Below are positions 1 through 9,151 of a DNA stretch of 64,000 nucleotides, piece by piece. The stretch is from Pseudomonadota bacterium. GTDB lineage: Bacteria > Pseudomonadota > Alphaproteobacteria > Sneathiellales > Sneathiellaceae. The translations under genes and the position numbers were made by a program. The stretch covers positions 156,868 to 220,867 of the forward strand of contig JANSXH010000006.1 in NCBI GenBank assembly GCA_024743055.1. The letters run 5' to 3'. The first letter of the stretch is position 1. Every line of letters starts with the position of its first letter. The notes below the pieces were generated by a model, which saw only the letters and a program-made list of their open reading frames with translations, was not told the origin of the DNA and ran no database searches.

Positions 1-1
1 C

Positions 2-634
2 AGCTTCGCGGAAGAGGCGGTGACGGATGATATCGCCCTCGCCGAGCGGGCCGGGATTGAGGTGCAGCTGGTAACGGGAGAGCCTGATAATTTCAAGATC
101 ACCACGGCGGACGACATGAGAAAAGCAGAGCGGCTGATCACCCCGTCCCTCACCGATATCCGCACGGGCAGCGGTTTTGATGTCCATGCCTTTGAGGCCG
201 GACGGGAATTGTCGCTCGGCGGCGTGAAGATCGCCCATGACAAGGGCCTTAAAGGTCATTCCGATGCGGATGTCGCCCTGCATGCCATCACCGATGCCTT
301 GCTCGGGGCCATTGGTGCCGGAGATATCGGCACCCATTTCCCGCCATCCGACGAGAAATGGAAAGGCGCCGCCTCCCCGCTGTTTTTGCAGCATGCCGCC
401 GGACTGATCCGTGACAAGGGAGGCCAGATTTCCAATATCGACCTGACAATTATTTGCGAAGCCCCGAAAATCGGACCGCATCGGGAAGAAATGCGGGAAA
501 AAGTTGCGGGAATTCTCGAGATTTCTCCGGATCGTGTCAGCATCAAAGGCACCACCACCGAAAAGCTCGGCTTTACGGGCCGCGGAGAAGGTATTGCCGC
601 CGAGGCCATTGCCACTGTGAGGCTCCCGGAATGA
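2..634 (+). CDS. ispDF: Bifunctional IspD/IspF (MEP pathway), 3' part only
   Basis: This makes isoprenoid precursors in the cytosol. IspD couples CTP to methylerythritol phosphate; IspF cyclises the later intermediate to 2-C-methylerythritol 2,4-cyclodiphosphate. The gene is cut by the left edge and the frame is open from base 2. The first ~48 visible residues are the IspD tail (FAEEAVTDD ... GEPDNFKIT). A complete IspF domain follows, with the metal-binding Asp and His of GFDVHAF near visible residues 60-62 and [11 protein letters not shown] with its His. The IspD-IspF fusion is typical of Alpha- and Epsilonproteobacteria. The stop overlaps the pgpA start (ATGA), so the genes are translationally coupled. 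Confidence 0.96.
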   Translation, partial: SFAEEAVTDDIALAERAGIEVQLVTGEPDNFKITTADDMRKAERLITPSLTDIRTGSGFDVHAFEAGRELSLGGVKIAHDKGLKGHSDADVALHAITDALLGAIGAGDIGTHFPPSDEKWKGAASPLFLQHAAGLIRDKGGQISNIDLTIICEAPKIGPHREEMREKVAGILEISPDRVSIKGTTTEKLGFTGRGEGIAAEAIATVRLPE

Positions 635-1140
635 GTGATCCCCAAATTTCAAAATGGCACCCTGCCGTCATCTGGTCGACCTGGTTCTGGAGCGGATTAT
701 CCCCGAAAGCTCCCGGCACCGTCGGCTCCCTCGCCGCCCTGCCCGTCGGCTATGTCATCCTTCATTTTTTCGGGGTCAATGGCCTGTTCCTCGCCATGAT
801 CTTCGTATCCTTCACCGGCTGGTGGAGCACGGCGGTCTATCTTGAGAAAACCGGCCGCGAGGATCCGGGAGAGGTTGTCATTGACGAGGTGGCCGGACTT
901 TGGTTGGCGATGCTGCTGACCGATGGCGGCTTGTTTCAGACCGCCCTCGCCTTTATCCTGTTTCGCCTGTTCGATATCTGGAAACCCTGGCCCATTCGCT
1001 GGTGTGATCAAAATATCAAGGGAGCCGTCGGGGTCATGGTCGATGACCTGATGGCCGGGGTCTTCGCCCTGATTGCGTTTTTCGGTATCCTTCTCCTCGC
1101 CGTTGATATCTTCGGCCCAGAAATGATGAGTTCAATATGA
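631..1140 (+). CDS. pgpA: Phosphatidylglycerophosphatase A
   Basis: A membrane phosphatase removing phosphate from phosphatidylglycerol phosphate, the last step of phosphatidylglycerol synthesis. The 169-aa product has the family landmarks in order: [15 protein letters not shown] near the N terminus, [11 protein letters not shown] in the middle and [12 protein letters not shown] followed by MVDDLMAG. Several hydrophobic segments indicate an inner-membrane protein. The frame is open further upstream, but the ATG at 631 overlaps the ispDF stop by 4 bp and gives the normal family N terminus, so it is preferred. Its own stop overlaps the cinA start by 4 bp. Confidence 0.95.
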   Translation: MSDPQISKWHPAVIWSTWFWSGLSPKAPGTVGSLAALPVGYVILHFFGVNGLFLAMIFVSFTGWWSTAVYLEKTGREDPGEVVIDEVAGLWLAMLLTDGGLFQTALAFILFRLFDIWKPWPIRWCDQNIKGAVGVMVDDLMAGVFALIAFFGILLLAVDIFGPEMMSSI

Positions 1141-1637
1141 ATGTCTTTGATGATGAAATCACAATCCTCTCCACCCGGGTTCTGGCTGCCTGCCGCCGCA
1201 AGAAATGGCAGCTGGCGACGGCGGAATCCTGCACTGGCGGCCTGATTGGCGGGGCACTGACAGATATCGCCGGCTCCTCCGATGTGTTTGACCGCGGCTT
1301 TGTCACCTATACCAATGTCGCCAAGAACCGCATGATCGGCGTCGATACGGCGACTTTACGGGCCCATGGCGCCGTGTCAGAGGAAGTGGCCCGGGAAATG
1401 GCCCTCGGCGCCGTTAAGACGGCAAGCTCCGATATCGCCGTGGCGGTTACCGGCGTCGCCGGGCCCGGCGGCGGTACGGCGGAAAAGCCGGTGGGCCGCG
1501 TGCATCTGGCTGTGGCGACAAAAGACGGCATCGCCCAGCATATCAAGATGGATTACGGCGATCTCGGCCGCTCGGAAGTGCGCATTGCGACAGTGAAAAC
1601 AGCGCTCGAAATGCTGCTGGATGTGGCTAATTCGTAA
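1137..1637 (+). CDS. cinA: CinA C-terminal-type nicotinamide-nucleotide amidohydrolase
   Basis: A stand-alone CinA C-terminal domain (166 aa), the PncC-like form that deamidates NMN to nicotinic acid mononucleotide in pyridine nucleotide recycling. The catalytic serine lies in TAESCTGG (about Ser31), followed by GFVTYTNVAKNRMIGV and TGVAGPGGGTAEKPVG, all typical. The N-terminal MoCF-like domain of full-length CinA is absent, as in many proteobacteria. It is the last gene of the ispDF-pgpA-cinA run. Its 3' end overlaps the convergent COQ10-like gene by 11 bp. Confidence 0.92.
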   Translation: MNVFDDEITILSTRVLAACRRKKWQLATAESCTGGLIGGALTDIAGSSDVFDRGFVTYTNVAKNRMIGVDTATLRAHGAVSEEVAREMALGAVKTASSDIAVAVTGVAGPGGGTAEKPVGRVHLAVATKDGIAQHIKMDYGDLGRSEVRIATVKTALEMLLDVANS

Positions 1638-2094
1638 CTGAGGACTGATCGATCCCGTCGGGAATGCCGTAAAGTTCTTGGGCCCGGCTTTCAAAGGCGG
1701 AGATCATGCGGACAACGGCTTCCCCGAAGAAGACACCGATGGTCTTTTGCAGGATCAGGGACTTGAACTCGAAATCGACGAAGAAGTCGATCTTGCACCC
1801 TTCCGGATGATCGAGGAACTGCCAGCGATTGTTGAGATAGCGGAACGGCCCGTCGAGATATTCGACTTCAATAACGTGGCTTTGCGCATCTAATGTAACC
1901 TTTGAGGTGAACTGTTCGCGGAACAGTTTGAAGCCGACAACCAGGTCGGCCAGCACCAAAGTATCGGTCTTCTCGCGGATACGTGCGCCAACGCACCAGG
2001 GCAGAAATTCAGGGTATTTCCCGACATCCGCCACCAGATCAAACAGCTGCTGCGGCGTATAGGGGAGTATTTTTACTTCTGAATGTTTTGGCAT
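1627..2094 (-). CDS. COQ10/RatA-type START-domain (ubiquinone-binding) protein
   Basis: A 155-aa polyketide cyclase/START-superfamily protein. The N-terminal pattern YTPQQLFDLVADVGKYPEFLPWC is diagnostic of the family that includes mitochondrial Coq10 (binds coenzyme Q and is needed for respiration) and E. coli RatA. In alphaproteobacteria the Coq10-like role is more likely than a toxin role; that is an inference from the family and from the neighbouring respiratory-metabolism genes (lipA, lpd, pdh). It lies 47 bp downstream of lipA on the same strand and converges on cinA with a short overlap of coding ends. Confidence 0.88.
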   Translation of the reverse strand: MPKHSEVKILPYTPQQLFDLVADVGKYPEFLPWCVGARIREKTDTLVLADLVVGFKLFREQFTSKVTLDAQSHVIEVEYLDGPFRYLNNRWQFLDHPEGCKIDFFVDFEFKSLILQKTIGVFFGEAVVRMISAFESRAQELYGIPDGIDQSSVTN

Positions 2095-2141
2095 ACAGGA
2101 CGCACTCGAACTTCTACAATGACCAACACTGGGACCAATAC

Positions 2142-3086
2142 TTAAGCGATGGCTTTCTCCCGAGCCGCCTTCAACCTGGCAAAATCCTCTCCGGCATGAT
2201 GGCTGGAGCGGGTCAATGGCGAGGAAGAGACCATCAGGAAACCTTTAGCATAGGCCTGTTTTTCAAGTACAGCGAATTCATCCGGGGTCACGAACCTGTC
2301 AATGGCGTGATGCTTAATGGTCGGCTGCAGATATTGACCGATGGTAATGAAATCAATATCGGCCACCCGCATGTCCTCCATGACCTGTGCCACTTCGCTC
2401 AGCTCTTCGCCAAGACCGACCATCAGGCCCGACTTGGTGAATATATTGGGATCGAGCTCCTTCACCCGTTCCAGCAGCCGAAGCGAATGAAAATAGCGGG
2501 CGCCGGGGCGCACAGTCGTATAAAGCTTCGGCACAGTCTCCAGATTATGATTGAAAACGTCGGGCTTGGCTGCAACAACAATCTCTAACGCCCCGGGTTT
2601 ATTGCGAAAATCCGGGGTAAGAATTTCAATGGTTGTCTCCGGTGTGGCCTCCCGTATGGCGGTGATCACATCCGCAAAATGCTGCGCCCCGCCGTCATCG
2701 AGGTCATCCCGATCGACCGAGGTTATAACCACATGTTTAAGCCCCATGGTCTTGACCGCCGTCGCCACATTAAACGGCTCAAACGGATCGAGAGGATTGG
2801 GTTTACCGGTGGCGACATTGCAAAAGGCACAGGCCCGCGTGCAGATCTCCCCCATGATCATCATGGTCGCATGCTTTTTCGACCAGCATTCGCCGATATT
2901 GGGACAGGCCGCTTCCTCACAGACCGTGGTCAGGTTGAGGTCGCGCATCAGTTCCCGGGTCTCGTGATAGGTTTTCGAGACCGGTGCCTTGACCCGGATC
3001 CAGGACGGCTTGCGCTGAATAGGATTATCCGGCTTATTGCGCTTCTCCGGATGCCGGATGCGCTGGACTGTTCCTGTATCACTCAT
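2142..3086 (-). CDS. lipA: Lipoyl synthase (radical SAM)
   Basis: Inserts two sulfur atoms into octanoyl-lysine to make the lipoyl cofactor used by pyruvate dehydrogenase and related complexes. The 314-aa protein has both cluster motifs. Cys56, Cys61 and Cys67 ([12 protein letters not shown]) hold the auxiliary cluster, and Cys82, Cys86 and Cys89 (CTRACAFC) hold the radical-SAM cluster. The C-terminal RSSHHAGE carries the conserved serine that ligates the auxiliary cluster. Its place downstream of lpd, pdhC, pdhB and pdhA fits supply of lipoate to two lipoylated subunits encoded in the same cluster. Confidence 0.97.
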   Translation of the reverse strand: MSDTGTVQRIRHPEKRNKPDNPIQRKPSWIRVKAPVSKTYHETRELMRDLNLTTVCEEAACPNIGECWSKKHATMMIMGEICTRACAFCNVATGKPNPLDPFEPFNVATAVKTMGLKHVVITSVDRDDLDDGGAQHFADVITAIREATPETTIEILTPDFRNKPGALEIVVAAKPDVFNHNLETVPKLYTTVRPGARYFHSLRLLERVKELDPNIFTKSGLMVGLGEELSEVAQVMEDMRVADIDFITIGQYLQPTIKHHAIDRFVTPDEFAVLEKQAYAKGFLMVSSSPLTRSSHHAGEDFARLKAAREKAIA

Positions 3087-3111
3087 GCTCTACCTCACCA
3101 ATCTGCCGGTT

Positions 3112-3363
3112 CTAGCCTGTCGCTTGTGATATAAAATACAAAACTGCTTCATACTGTATTGCAATAGCCATCAGCGCAATTATCAGTACCGTCACTGAAA
3201 TATTCATAAGCACTTTCGCCTTACCATGAAAATCAACTTTTTTAGTCTTTTCCAAAAAATAAACTAGAAAAATTGAACACCAAGCAACGAAACTAACTGT
3301 TAGAAGTACGTCTAAGTCTCCCAGATAAATAAGCGCAAATAAATAAAAACTATCCCAAGTCAC
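3112..3363 (-). CDS. Small hydrophobic protein of unknown function
   Basis: I do not recognise this 83-aa protein. It starts with GTG directly after the lpd stop codon (TAA then GTG) and ends 25 bp before lipA, so it sits inside the lpd-lipA run on the same strand. Three hydrophobic segments (about residues 5-35 and 50-78, with a charged KTKKVDFHGKAK stretch between) suggest two or three membrane passes. Its DNA is clearly more AT-rich than lpd and lipA. No ribosome binding site is evident, so it may depend on coupling to lpd termination. It could be a lineage-specific gene or a recent insertion. Confidence 0.5.
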   Translation of the reverse strand: MTWDSFYLFALIYLGDLDVLLTVSFVAWCSIFLVYFLEKTKKVDFHGKAKVLMNISVTVLIIALMAIAIQYEAVLYFISQATG

Positions 3364-4767
3364 TTAGAAATGGATCGCTTTACCATAGGCGTCAAGGACT
3401 GATTCATGCATCATCTCCGACAAGGTCGGATGCGGGAAGACGGTGTGCATGAGATCAACCTCGGTGGTCTCTAACGTTTTGGCAACGCCATAGCCCTGAA
3501 TTAGCTCCGTCACCTCGGCCCCGATCATATGAGCGCCGAGCAACTCGCCCGTCTTCGCATCAAAGACGGTTTTGATCATGCCGTCGGGCTCCCCGAGAGC
3601 GATGGCCTTGCCGTTGCCGATGAAGGGAAAGCGCCCGACTTTCAGCTCATAACCCGCATTCTTCGCCGCTTCCTCCGTCATACCAACGGAGGCGACTTGC
3701 GGATGGCAATAGGTACAGCCCGGGATATTGGATGTATTCAGCGGATGGACATCCTTCTCACCGGCGATTTTCTCGACGCAGATGACCCCTTCATGGGAGG
3801 CTTTATGGGCGAGCCAGGGCGGTCCGGTTAGGTCACCGATGGCATAGACACCGGGCTCAGCGGTGCGGGAATATTCATCGACTTCCACATGGGTCCGGTC
3901 GACCTTGATCTTGGTGCCTTCCAGTCCGATATTTTCCACATTGCCGACAATACCAACCGCCAGAATGACCCGATCAAAGACATCCGTTGATGTCTTGCCT
4001 TTTTTATCGGTAAGGGTTGCCGTGACATTGGTTGCCGATTTTTTCAGCTCCGTCACATTGGTGCCTTTATGAATGGTCATGCCGAGCTTCTTGAAAGCTT
4101 TCTCGGCCATGGTGGAAATCTCCGCATCTTCCACAGGCAAGATGCGATCCATCACTTCCACGACGGTAACATCCGACCCCAAAGCATTGAAAAAGCTGGC
4201 AAATTCAATGCCAATGGCACCGGAACCGACGACCAGGAGTTTCTTCGGCATGGTATCGGGAACAAGCGCTTCCTTATAGGTCCAGATCAGTTTGCCATCC
4301 GGCTCAAGACCCGGCAGAACCCGAGCGCGGGCACCGGTGGCGAGGATGATATGCTTGGCGGAAACCGTATCGGTAACCTTGCCATCCTTGGAGATTTCGA
4401 CTTTGCCGGAGCCAGCCAGTTTACCATGGCCATCGATAAGAGTGACCTTGTTCTTTTTTAAAAGATGCTGCACTCCGCCCGAAAGCTGACCGGCCACTTG
4501 GCGCGATCTCTTGACGATTTTTTCTAGGTCGAAGGACACGCCCTCCACCTTGATCCCGAACTCATCGGAGTGATTGATGAGATTGTAGATATCGGCGGTC
4601 CTGAGAAGCGCCTTGGTCGGGATACAGCCCCAGTTCAGGCAAATCCCGCCCACATGTTCGCGTTCAACAACGGCGGATTTCATACCGAGCTGGGCGGCGC
4701 GAATAGCGGCAACATAGCCTCCAGGTCCGGAGCCGACGACAACCACGTCATAACTAGCATTGCTCAT
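3364..4767 (-). CDS. lpd: Dihydrolipoyl dehydrogenase (E3)
   Basis: The FAD flavoenzyme that reoxidises dihydrolipoamide and passes electrons to NAD, here the E3 of pyruvate dehydrogenase. The 467-aa protein shows the N-terminal FAD-binding GSGPGGYVAA, the redox disulfide in GGICLNWGCIPTK (Cys43/Cys48), a second dinucleotide fold with VVGSGAIGIEFASF, and the dimer-interface HxxxxE acid/base pair near His446/Glu451 (FPHPTLSE). It lies 10 bp downstream of pdhC, so it is translated from the pdh transcript. Confidence 0.97.
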   Translation of the reverse strand: MSNASYDVVVVGSGPGGYVAAIRAAQLGMKSAVVEREHVGGICLNWGCIPTKALLRTADIYNLINHSDEFGIKVEGVSFDLEKIVKRSRQVAGQLSGGVQHLLKKNKVTLIDGHGKLAGSGKVEISKDGKVTDTVSAKHIILATGARARVLPGLEPDGKLIWTYKEALVPDTMPKKLLVVGSGAIGIEFASFFNALGSDVTVVEVMDRILPVEDAEISTMAEKAFKKLGMTIHKGTNVTELKKSATNVTATLTDKKGKTSTDVFDRVILAVGIVGNVENIGLEGTKIKVDRTHVEVDEYSRTAEPGVYAIGDLTGPPWLAHKASHEGVICVEKIAGEKDVHPLNTSNIPGCTYCHPQVASVGMTEEAAKNAGYELKVGRFPFIGNGKAIALGEPDGMIKTVFDAKTGELLGAHMIGAEVTELIQGYGVAKTLETTEVDLMHTVFPHPTLSEMMHESVLDAYGKAIHF

Positions 4768-4777
4768 AATCGGCTCC

Positions 4778-6088
4778 TTACAGCATCATGGTCAGGGGCT
4801 CTTGGATGTAGCCCTTGAAGTATTTGAGAAGTTCGGCGCCCATGGCCCCGTCAATGACCCGATGGTCACAAGAGAGGGTCACGCTCATCATGGTGGCCAT
4901 GGCAAGCGCGCCATCCTTGACGACCGGCCGCTGCTCCCCTGCCCCGATGGCCAGGATGGCAGCTTGCGGTGGGTTGATCACAGCGGAAAACTCCTTGATC
5001 CCGAACATGCCGAGATTGGAAATGGAGAAGCAGCCACCCTGATATTCCTCGGGCATCAGCTTGCCGTCCTTCGCTTTTCCGGCCAGTTCCTTCATTTCAT
5101 TGGAAATGCTGGCGAGGCCCTTCTGATCGGCATTGCGGACAACCGGCGTAATCAGCCCGCCCTCAATGGCCACAGCGACGGAGATATCGATATCCGAATA
5201 TTGCAGGATCTTGTCCCCACCCCAGGACGCATTGGCTTCCGGCAATTTTTTAAGCGCCAGAGCCGAGGCCCGGATAATGAAATCATTGACCGAGATTTTA
5301 TAATCATCAGAGCGTCCATTGAGCTCTTTTCGCATGGCCAGCAGGTTGTCCAGCTCACATTCAATGGTGAGATAAAAATGCGGTATGGTCTGCTTGGCTT
5401 CCGAAAGACGTCGGGCAATGGTTTTGCGCATATTGGTAAGCGGAATTTCCACATAATTGCCCGCGGCCGGCGGCGTAACGGACGCTGCGGGAGCTGCGGG
5501 AGCTGCTGCAGCCGGGGCGGCGGTTGCCGCAGCCGGAGCTGCTGCGCGGACACCACCAGAGGCGATGACTTTTTCCACATCCGCCTTGACGATACGACCA
5601 TGGGGTCCGGTGCCAGGCACGGCTGCGATATCCATATTGGCATTGGCGGCAATACGCCTGGCCAGTGGGCTTGCGAAGACCCGATTTCCAGTTTGTGCCG
5701 GAGCTGCCGCAGGTGCGGCTGTTACGGCGGGAGCCGGTGTCGCCGCGGCAGGCGCCGGTGTTGGCGCTGCTTCCGCCACAGGTTCTGCCGCCGCCGGAGC
5801 GGGCGCACTACCCGTATCAAACCCGTCAAGGGCGGAGGCATCCTCCCCATCTTCAAGCATCACGGCAATCGGTGTATTGACGGCGACATTTTCCGTGCCG
5901 CCTTCGATCAGGATCTTGCCGAGAACTCCTTCATCGACAGCTTCCACTTCCATGGTCGCCTTATCGGTTTCAATTTCGGCCAGGACATCGCCCGAGGAAA
6001 TCGTATCCCCTTCCTTTGCCTGCCAGTTGGCCAGGGTCCCTTCGGTCATCGTCGGGGACAGCGCCGGCATGGTAATTGTGATTGGCAT
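4778..6088 (-). CDS. pdhC: Pyruvate dehydrogenase E2, dihydrolipoamide acetyltransferase
   Basis: The core acetyltransferase of the pyruvate dehydrogenase complex. The 436-aa protein has an N-terminal lipoyl domain (lipoyl Lys43 in ETDKATMEV), a flexible Ala/Pro-rich linker, a peripheral-subunit-binding domain around residues 133-170 ([13 protein letters not shown] ... [14 protein letters not shown]), a second Ala/Pro linker, and the catalytic domain ending with [13 protein letters not shown] (His409, Asp413). There is one lipoyl domain, as usual in alphaproteobacteria. It follows pdhB after 11 bp. Confidence 0.96.
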   Translation of the reverse strand: MPITITMPALSPTMTEGTLANWQAKEGDTISSGDVLAEIETDKATMEVEAVDEGVLGKILIEGGTENVAVNTPIAVMLEDGEDASALDGFDTGSAPAPAAAEPVAEAAPTPAPAAATPAPAVTAAPAAAPAQTGNRVFASPLARRIAANANMDIAAVPGTGPHGRIVKADVEKVIASGGVRAAAPAAATAAPAAAAPAAPAASVTPPAAGNYVEIPLTNMRKTIARRLSEAKQTIPHFYLTIECELDNLLAMRKELNGRSDDYKISVNDFIIRASALALKKLPEANASWGGDKILQYSDIDISVAVAIEGGLITPVVRNADQKGLASISNEMKELAGKAKDGKLMPEEYQGGCFSISNLGMFGIKEFSAVINPPQAAILAIGAGEQRPVVKDGALAMATMMSVTLSCDHRVIDGAMGAELLKYFKGYIQEPLTMML

Positions 6089-6099
6089 GTTCGTTCCCC

Positions 6100-7491
6100 T
6101 TAATCGCGATAGCAGACGGATTTGGCAACCTGGACAACCTCTTCGGCACTGGGCAGCGCCAGTTTCTCAAGGTTGGCGGCGTACGGCATCGGCACGTTCT
6201 TGCCGGTGACCCGCATGACCGGAGCGTCCAGATAGTCGAAGGCATGTTCCATGATCTGGGCAGCGATTTCAGCCCCCACACCACTTTGCGGCCATCCCTC
6301 TTCCACTGTCACACAGCGGTTGGTCTTGCGGACCGAGGCGAGGACGGTGTCCATATCCATGGGCCGGATGGTGCGCAAGTCAATAACCTCGGCACTGATC
6401 CCTTCCCCGGCGAGAGCCTCGGCGGCGGCGAGGGAATATTCCATGCCCATGCCGAAGGAGACAAACGTCACATCATCGCCGGGCCGGGCGATTTTCGCCT
6501 TGCCGATGGGCAGAACGAAATCATCCATCACCGGCACCTCGAAGCTGTGACCATAGAGAAGCTCGTTCTCCAGGAAGATCACCGGGTTCGGATTGCGGAT
6601 TGCCGCTTTCAAAAGACCCTTGGCATCGGCTGCACTATGGGGCGCAATGACAATCAACCCCGGCACATGGGAGTACCAGGAGGCATAGCATTGTGAATGT
6701 TGCGCCGCGACCCTTGAGGCCGCGCCGTTGGGGCCCCGAAAGACGATCGGGCTTTCCATCTGACCGCCGGACATATATCGCGTCTTGGCGGCGGAATTGA
6801 CGATCTGGTCAATGGCCTGCATGGCAAAGTTGAAGGTCATGAACTCAACGATGGGCCGCAGACCATGAAAGGCCGTGCCGACACCGACACCGGCAAAGCC
6901 ATGCTCCGTAATCGGCGTATCGATCACCCGGCGGGCGCCGAACTCATCGAGCAATCCTTGCGTGACCTTATAGGCGCCCTGATATTCGGCGACTTCTTCG
7001 CCCATCACAAACACACGCTCATCCAGGCGCATTTCCTCGGCCATGGCATCGCGCAAAGCTTCACGGACGGCGATCTTGACGGTCTCTGTGCCGGCCGGGA
7101 TTTCTCCGCTGGCATCATAGGCATCATGGGGTTGTTCCGTTGTGGTCACAGCGGCGACCGGAGTTGCGGCAGCGGGCTCCGGTTCGGCCATGGTCTCGGC
7201 AGGCGCGGCTGTCGAGGCGGAGAAGTTATCGAGCGCACTCGCATCCTCGCCATCCTCCAAAAGCACGGCGATGGGGGTGTTGACCGCCACTTCGTCCGTA
7301 TCCGCGGCAATCAAGATCTTGCCGATTTTGCCTTCATCGACGGCTTCCACTTCCATGGTAGCCTTGTCGGTTTCAATCTCGGCCAGCACATCACCGGAGG
7401 AGACATCATCCCCTTCCGCCACCATCCAGCGGGCGAGCTTGCCCTCGGTCATGGTCGGCGACAGGGCTGGCATTAGAATTTCTGTTGGCAT
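6100..7491 (-). CDS. pdhB: Pyruvate dehydrogenase E1 beta subunit with N-terminal lipoyl domain
   Basis: The E1 beta subunit works with PdhA in thiamine-dependent decarboxylation of pyruvate. The 463-aa protein is longer than a plain E1 beta because residues 1-~78 are a complete lipoyl domain (Lys43 in ETDKATMEV) nearly identical to that of PdhC. An Ala/Pro/Glu linker (to about 135) then leads into the transketolase-like E1 beta domain ([45 protein letters not shown]). This lipoyl-E1 beta fusion is known in alphaproteobacteria. It lies between pdhA and pdhC with short gaps. Confidence 0.96.
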   Translation of the reverse strand: MPTEILMPALSPTMTEGKLARWMVAEGDDVSSGDVLAEIETDKATMEVEAVDEGKIGKILIAADTDEVAVNTPIAVLLEDGEDASALDNFSASTAAPAETMAEPEPAAATPVAAVTTTEQPHDAYDASGEIPAGTETVKIAVREALRDAMAEEMRLDERVFVMGEEVAEYQGAYKVTQGLLDEFGARRVIDTPITEHGFAGVGVGTAFHGLRPIVEFMTFNFAMQAIDQIVNSAAKTRYMSGGQMESPIVFRGPNGAASRVAAQHSQCYASWYSHVPGLIVIAPHSAADAKGLLKAAIRNPNPVIFLENELLYGHSFEVPVMDDFVLPIGKAKIARPGDDVTFVSFGMGMEYSLAAAEALAGEGISAEVIDLRTIRPMDMDTVLASVRKTNRCVTVEEGWPQSGVGAEIAAQIMEHAFDYLDAPVMRVTGKNVPMPYAANLEKLALPSAEEVVQVAKSVCYRD

Positions 7492-7519
7492 CTATTTGTC
7501 CTTTCAATCCAGGCCGGCC

Positions 7520-8554
7520 TCAGGCCACCACATCCGTGTAAAGTTCTTCCGGTGCCGGTTCCGGACTGTTCTGGGCAAATTCGACGGCGTCAGCGACGAT
7601 CGCCTTGACTTCGCGGTCAATCTCTTTGAGCTCATCTTCCGAATAGATCTTGTCTTTGAGGAGACGCTGACGGCAGAGCTCGATCGGGTCATGCTCGGCC
7701 CGTTTCTTGTTGACCTCTTCCTTGGAGCGATACTTCGCCGGATCGGACATGGAATGGCCGCGATAGCGATAGGTCTTCATTTCCAGGATATACGGCCCCT
7801 TGCCGTCGCGGACCCATTTGATGGCCTTGCGACCGGCTTCGGCGACAGCAAAAACATCCATGCCATCGACCTGCTCCCCGGGAACATTGAAACTCTCGCC
7901 ACGGCGATACAGCTCGGTCTGGGCGGAGGAGCGCTTGACCGAGGTGCCCATGGCATATTCGTTATTCTCAATCACATAGACAACTGGCAAGCCCCACAGC
8001 TCGGCCATGTTGAAGCTCTCATAGACCTGACCCTGGTTGGCCGTGCCATCGCCCATATAACAAAGGGTGGCGTCCTTGGTGCCCTGATATTTCTGGCTGA
8101 AGGCGAGCCCGGTGCCGAGCGGCACACAGGCGCCGACGATACCATGACCGCCATAGAAATTGGCTTCCTTGGAGAACATATGCATGGAGCCGCCCTTGCC
8201 CTTGGAATAGCCGCCCTCGCGGCCCGTCAGCTCGGCCATGACGCCTTTCGGGTCCATGCCGCAGGCCAGCATATGACCATGATCGCGGTAAGAGGTGATG
8301 ACCGCGTCATTTTCGGTGATGGTGGATTGCATGCCGACAACGACCGCCTCCTGCCCTATATATAAGTGGCAGAATCCGCCGATCAGGCCCATGCCGTAGA
8401 TCTGCCCGGCCTTCTCTTCAAAGCGTCGGATCAGCAGCATGTCCCGATAAAATTTCTTGATTTCATCGTTGCTGAATTTCGGGGTGGATTTGCGGGATTT
8501 TGTCGCCGGTTTTTTGCTGCCGGCAGAACTCGTCTTTGTCGTCTGGCGTGCCAT
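7520..8554 (-). CDS. pdhA: Pyruvate dehydrogenase E1 alpha subunit
   Basis: E1 alpha binds thiamine diphosphate and decarboxylates pyruvate. The thiamine-binding motif GDGTANQGQVYESFNMA and the phosphorylation-loop region YRYRGHSMSDP are both present. The N terminus (MARQTTKTSSAG) is Lys/Ser/Thr-rich and probably disordered. The frame is open to an ATG at 8566, but GGGAGGTGAC lies directly before the ATG at 8554 with ideal spacing, so I take 8554 as the start (344 aa). It is the first gene of pdhA-pdhB-pdhC-lpd, preceded by about 285 bp without a gene. Confidence 0.96.
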   Translation of the reverse strand: MARQTTKTSSAGSKKPATKSRKSTPKFSNDEIKKFYRDMLLIRRFEEKAGQIYGMGLIGGFCHLYIGQEAVVVGMQSTITENDAVITSYRDHGHMLACGMDPKGVMAELTGREGGYSKGKGGSMHMFSKEANFYGGHGIVGACVPLGTGLAFSQKYQGTKDATLCYMGDGTANQGQVYESFNMAELWGLPVVYVIENNEYAMGTSVKRSSAQTELYRRGESFNVPGEQVDGMDVFAVAEAGRKAIKWVRDGKGPYILEMKTYRYRGHSMSDPAKYRSKEEVNKKRAEHDPIELCRQRLLKDKIYSEDELKEIDREVKAIVADAVEFAQNSPEPAPEELYTDVVA

Positions 8555-8681
8555 GTCACCTCCCATGTGCAGTAGCTGTCAAAACGGATGTGCGGCAACG
8601 GGGCCGCATGTCATGAGGTGAATGTGGCGTAGCAGTTCTTAATAAACAAGTAATATCGGTCTAATTAACCAAATTACAGTT

Positions 8682-8711
8682 ATTCAAGTTAATTTCAGAA
8701 AAAGGTGTCAA
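8682..8711 (-). promoter_or_regulatory. Candidate sigma-70 promoter for the pdh operon
   Basis: On the - strand there is a perfect -35 (TTGACA, 8706-8711), an 18-bp spacer and TTGAAT (8682-8687, four of six matches to TATAAT). It points to pdhA with a leader of about 120 bp. The surroundings are very AT-rich. The match is moderate and no operator is apparent. Confidence 0.4.
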
Positions 8712-8822
8712 AAAACAACCGGAATCCCGTTCATTCCAAAAACAGAATAAAGCGCAAAGAATCGGGAAATTTTCGGCAACAACTGACAAGAGAAACAACA
8801 AGTTCAGGAAATAAAATACGCA

Positions 8823-8840
8823 AAAACCGCAAAGCGGGTT
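8823..8840 (-). terminator. Probable rho-independent terminator of ftsB
   Basis: Immediately after the ftsB stop codon the - strand reads a short imperfect hairpin (AACCCGC, TTT loop, GCGGTT, one bulged base) followed by TTTTTG. The stem is only 6-7 bp, so termination may be partial. It would separate ftsB from the pdh operon. Confidence 0.45.
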
Positions 8841-9151
8841 TACTTCTGGTAAATCACAATCTCATCGGGATGCGCCAGGCCGAGAACATCACGGCTGCGT
8901 TCTTCCAACAGATCGGTATCAAGATTCCCGCGACGCAACAGCGACACCCGCTTTTCAAGGGCCTGCTTCTCGTCCTCTGTGACAAGATAAACGGCCTGGG
9001 CTTTATCGATGCTATGCTGAAGCTTCAAATAGGCGAACAGTCCCCTGTCCCCTTCCACCAGATGATAGCTGAAATACGCCACGGCGAGGATACCGAAAAT
9101 AGGACCGGCACTAGCCCGTGCACGCTTGGTTATTTCCTGACTGATGATCAT
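8840..9151 (-). CDS. ftsB: FtsB/DivIC-type septum formation initiator
   Basis: A small bitopic division protein expected to join FtsL and FtsQ in the divisome. The 103-aa product has a short cytoplasmic N terminus, one membrane segment around residues 13-32 (GPIFGILAVAYFSYHLVEGD), then a coiled coil (LKLQHSIDKAQAVYL ... EKQALEKRVSLLRR) and a C-terminal segment (DLLEERSRDVLGLAHPDEIVI) typical of the family. Order eno-ftsB-pdhA is common in alphaproteobacteria; here ftsB and eno are separated by an accessory block of about 5 kb. Confidence 0.88.
   Translation of the reverse strand: MIISQEITKRARASAGPIFGILAVAYFSYHLVEGDRGLFAYLKLQHSIDKAQAVYLVTEDEKQALEKRVSLLRRGNLDTDLLEERSRDVLGLAHPDEIVIYQK

Noticed and set aside
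4760..6103. 447-codon + strand open frame opposite pdhC
   Set aside because: It is Arg/Gly/Cys-rich, has no known motifs and mirrors the GC-rich Ala/Pro linkers of pdhC on the other strand; a coding shadow.
5457..6209. 250-codon Ala/Gly/Val-rich + strand open frame opposite pdhC and the end of pdhB
   Set aside because: It is low-complexity sequence produced by the complementary strand of Ala/Pro linkers, without a start signal or domain.
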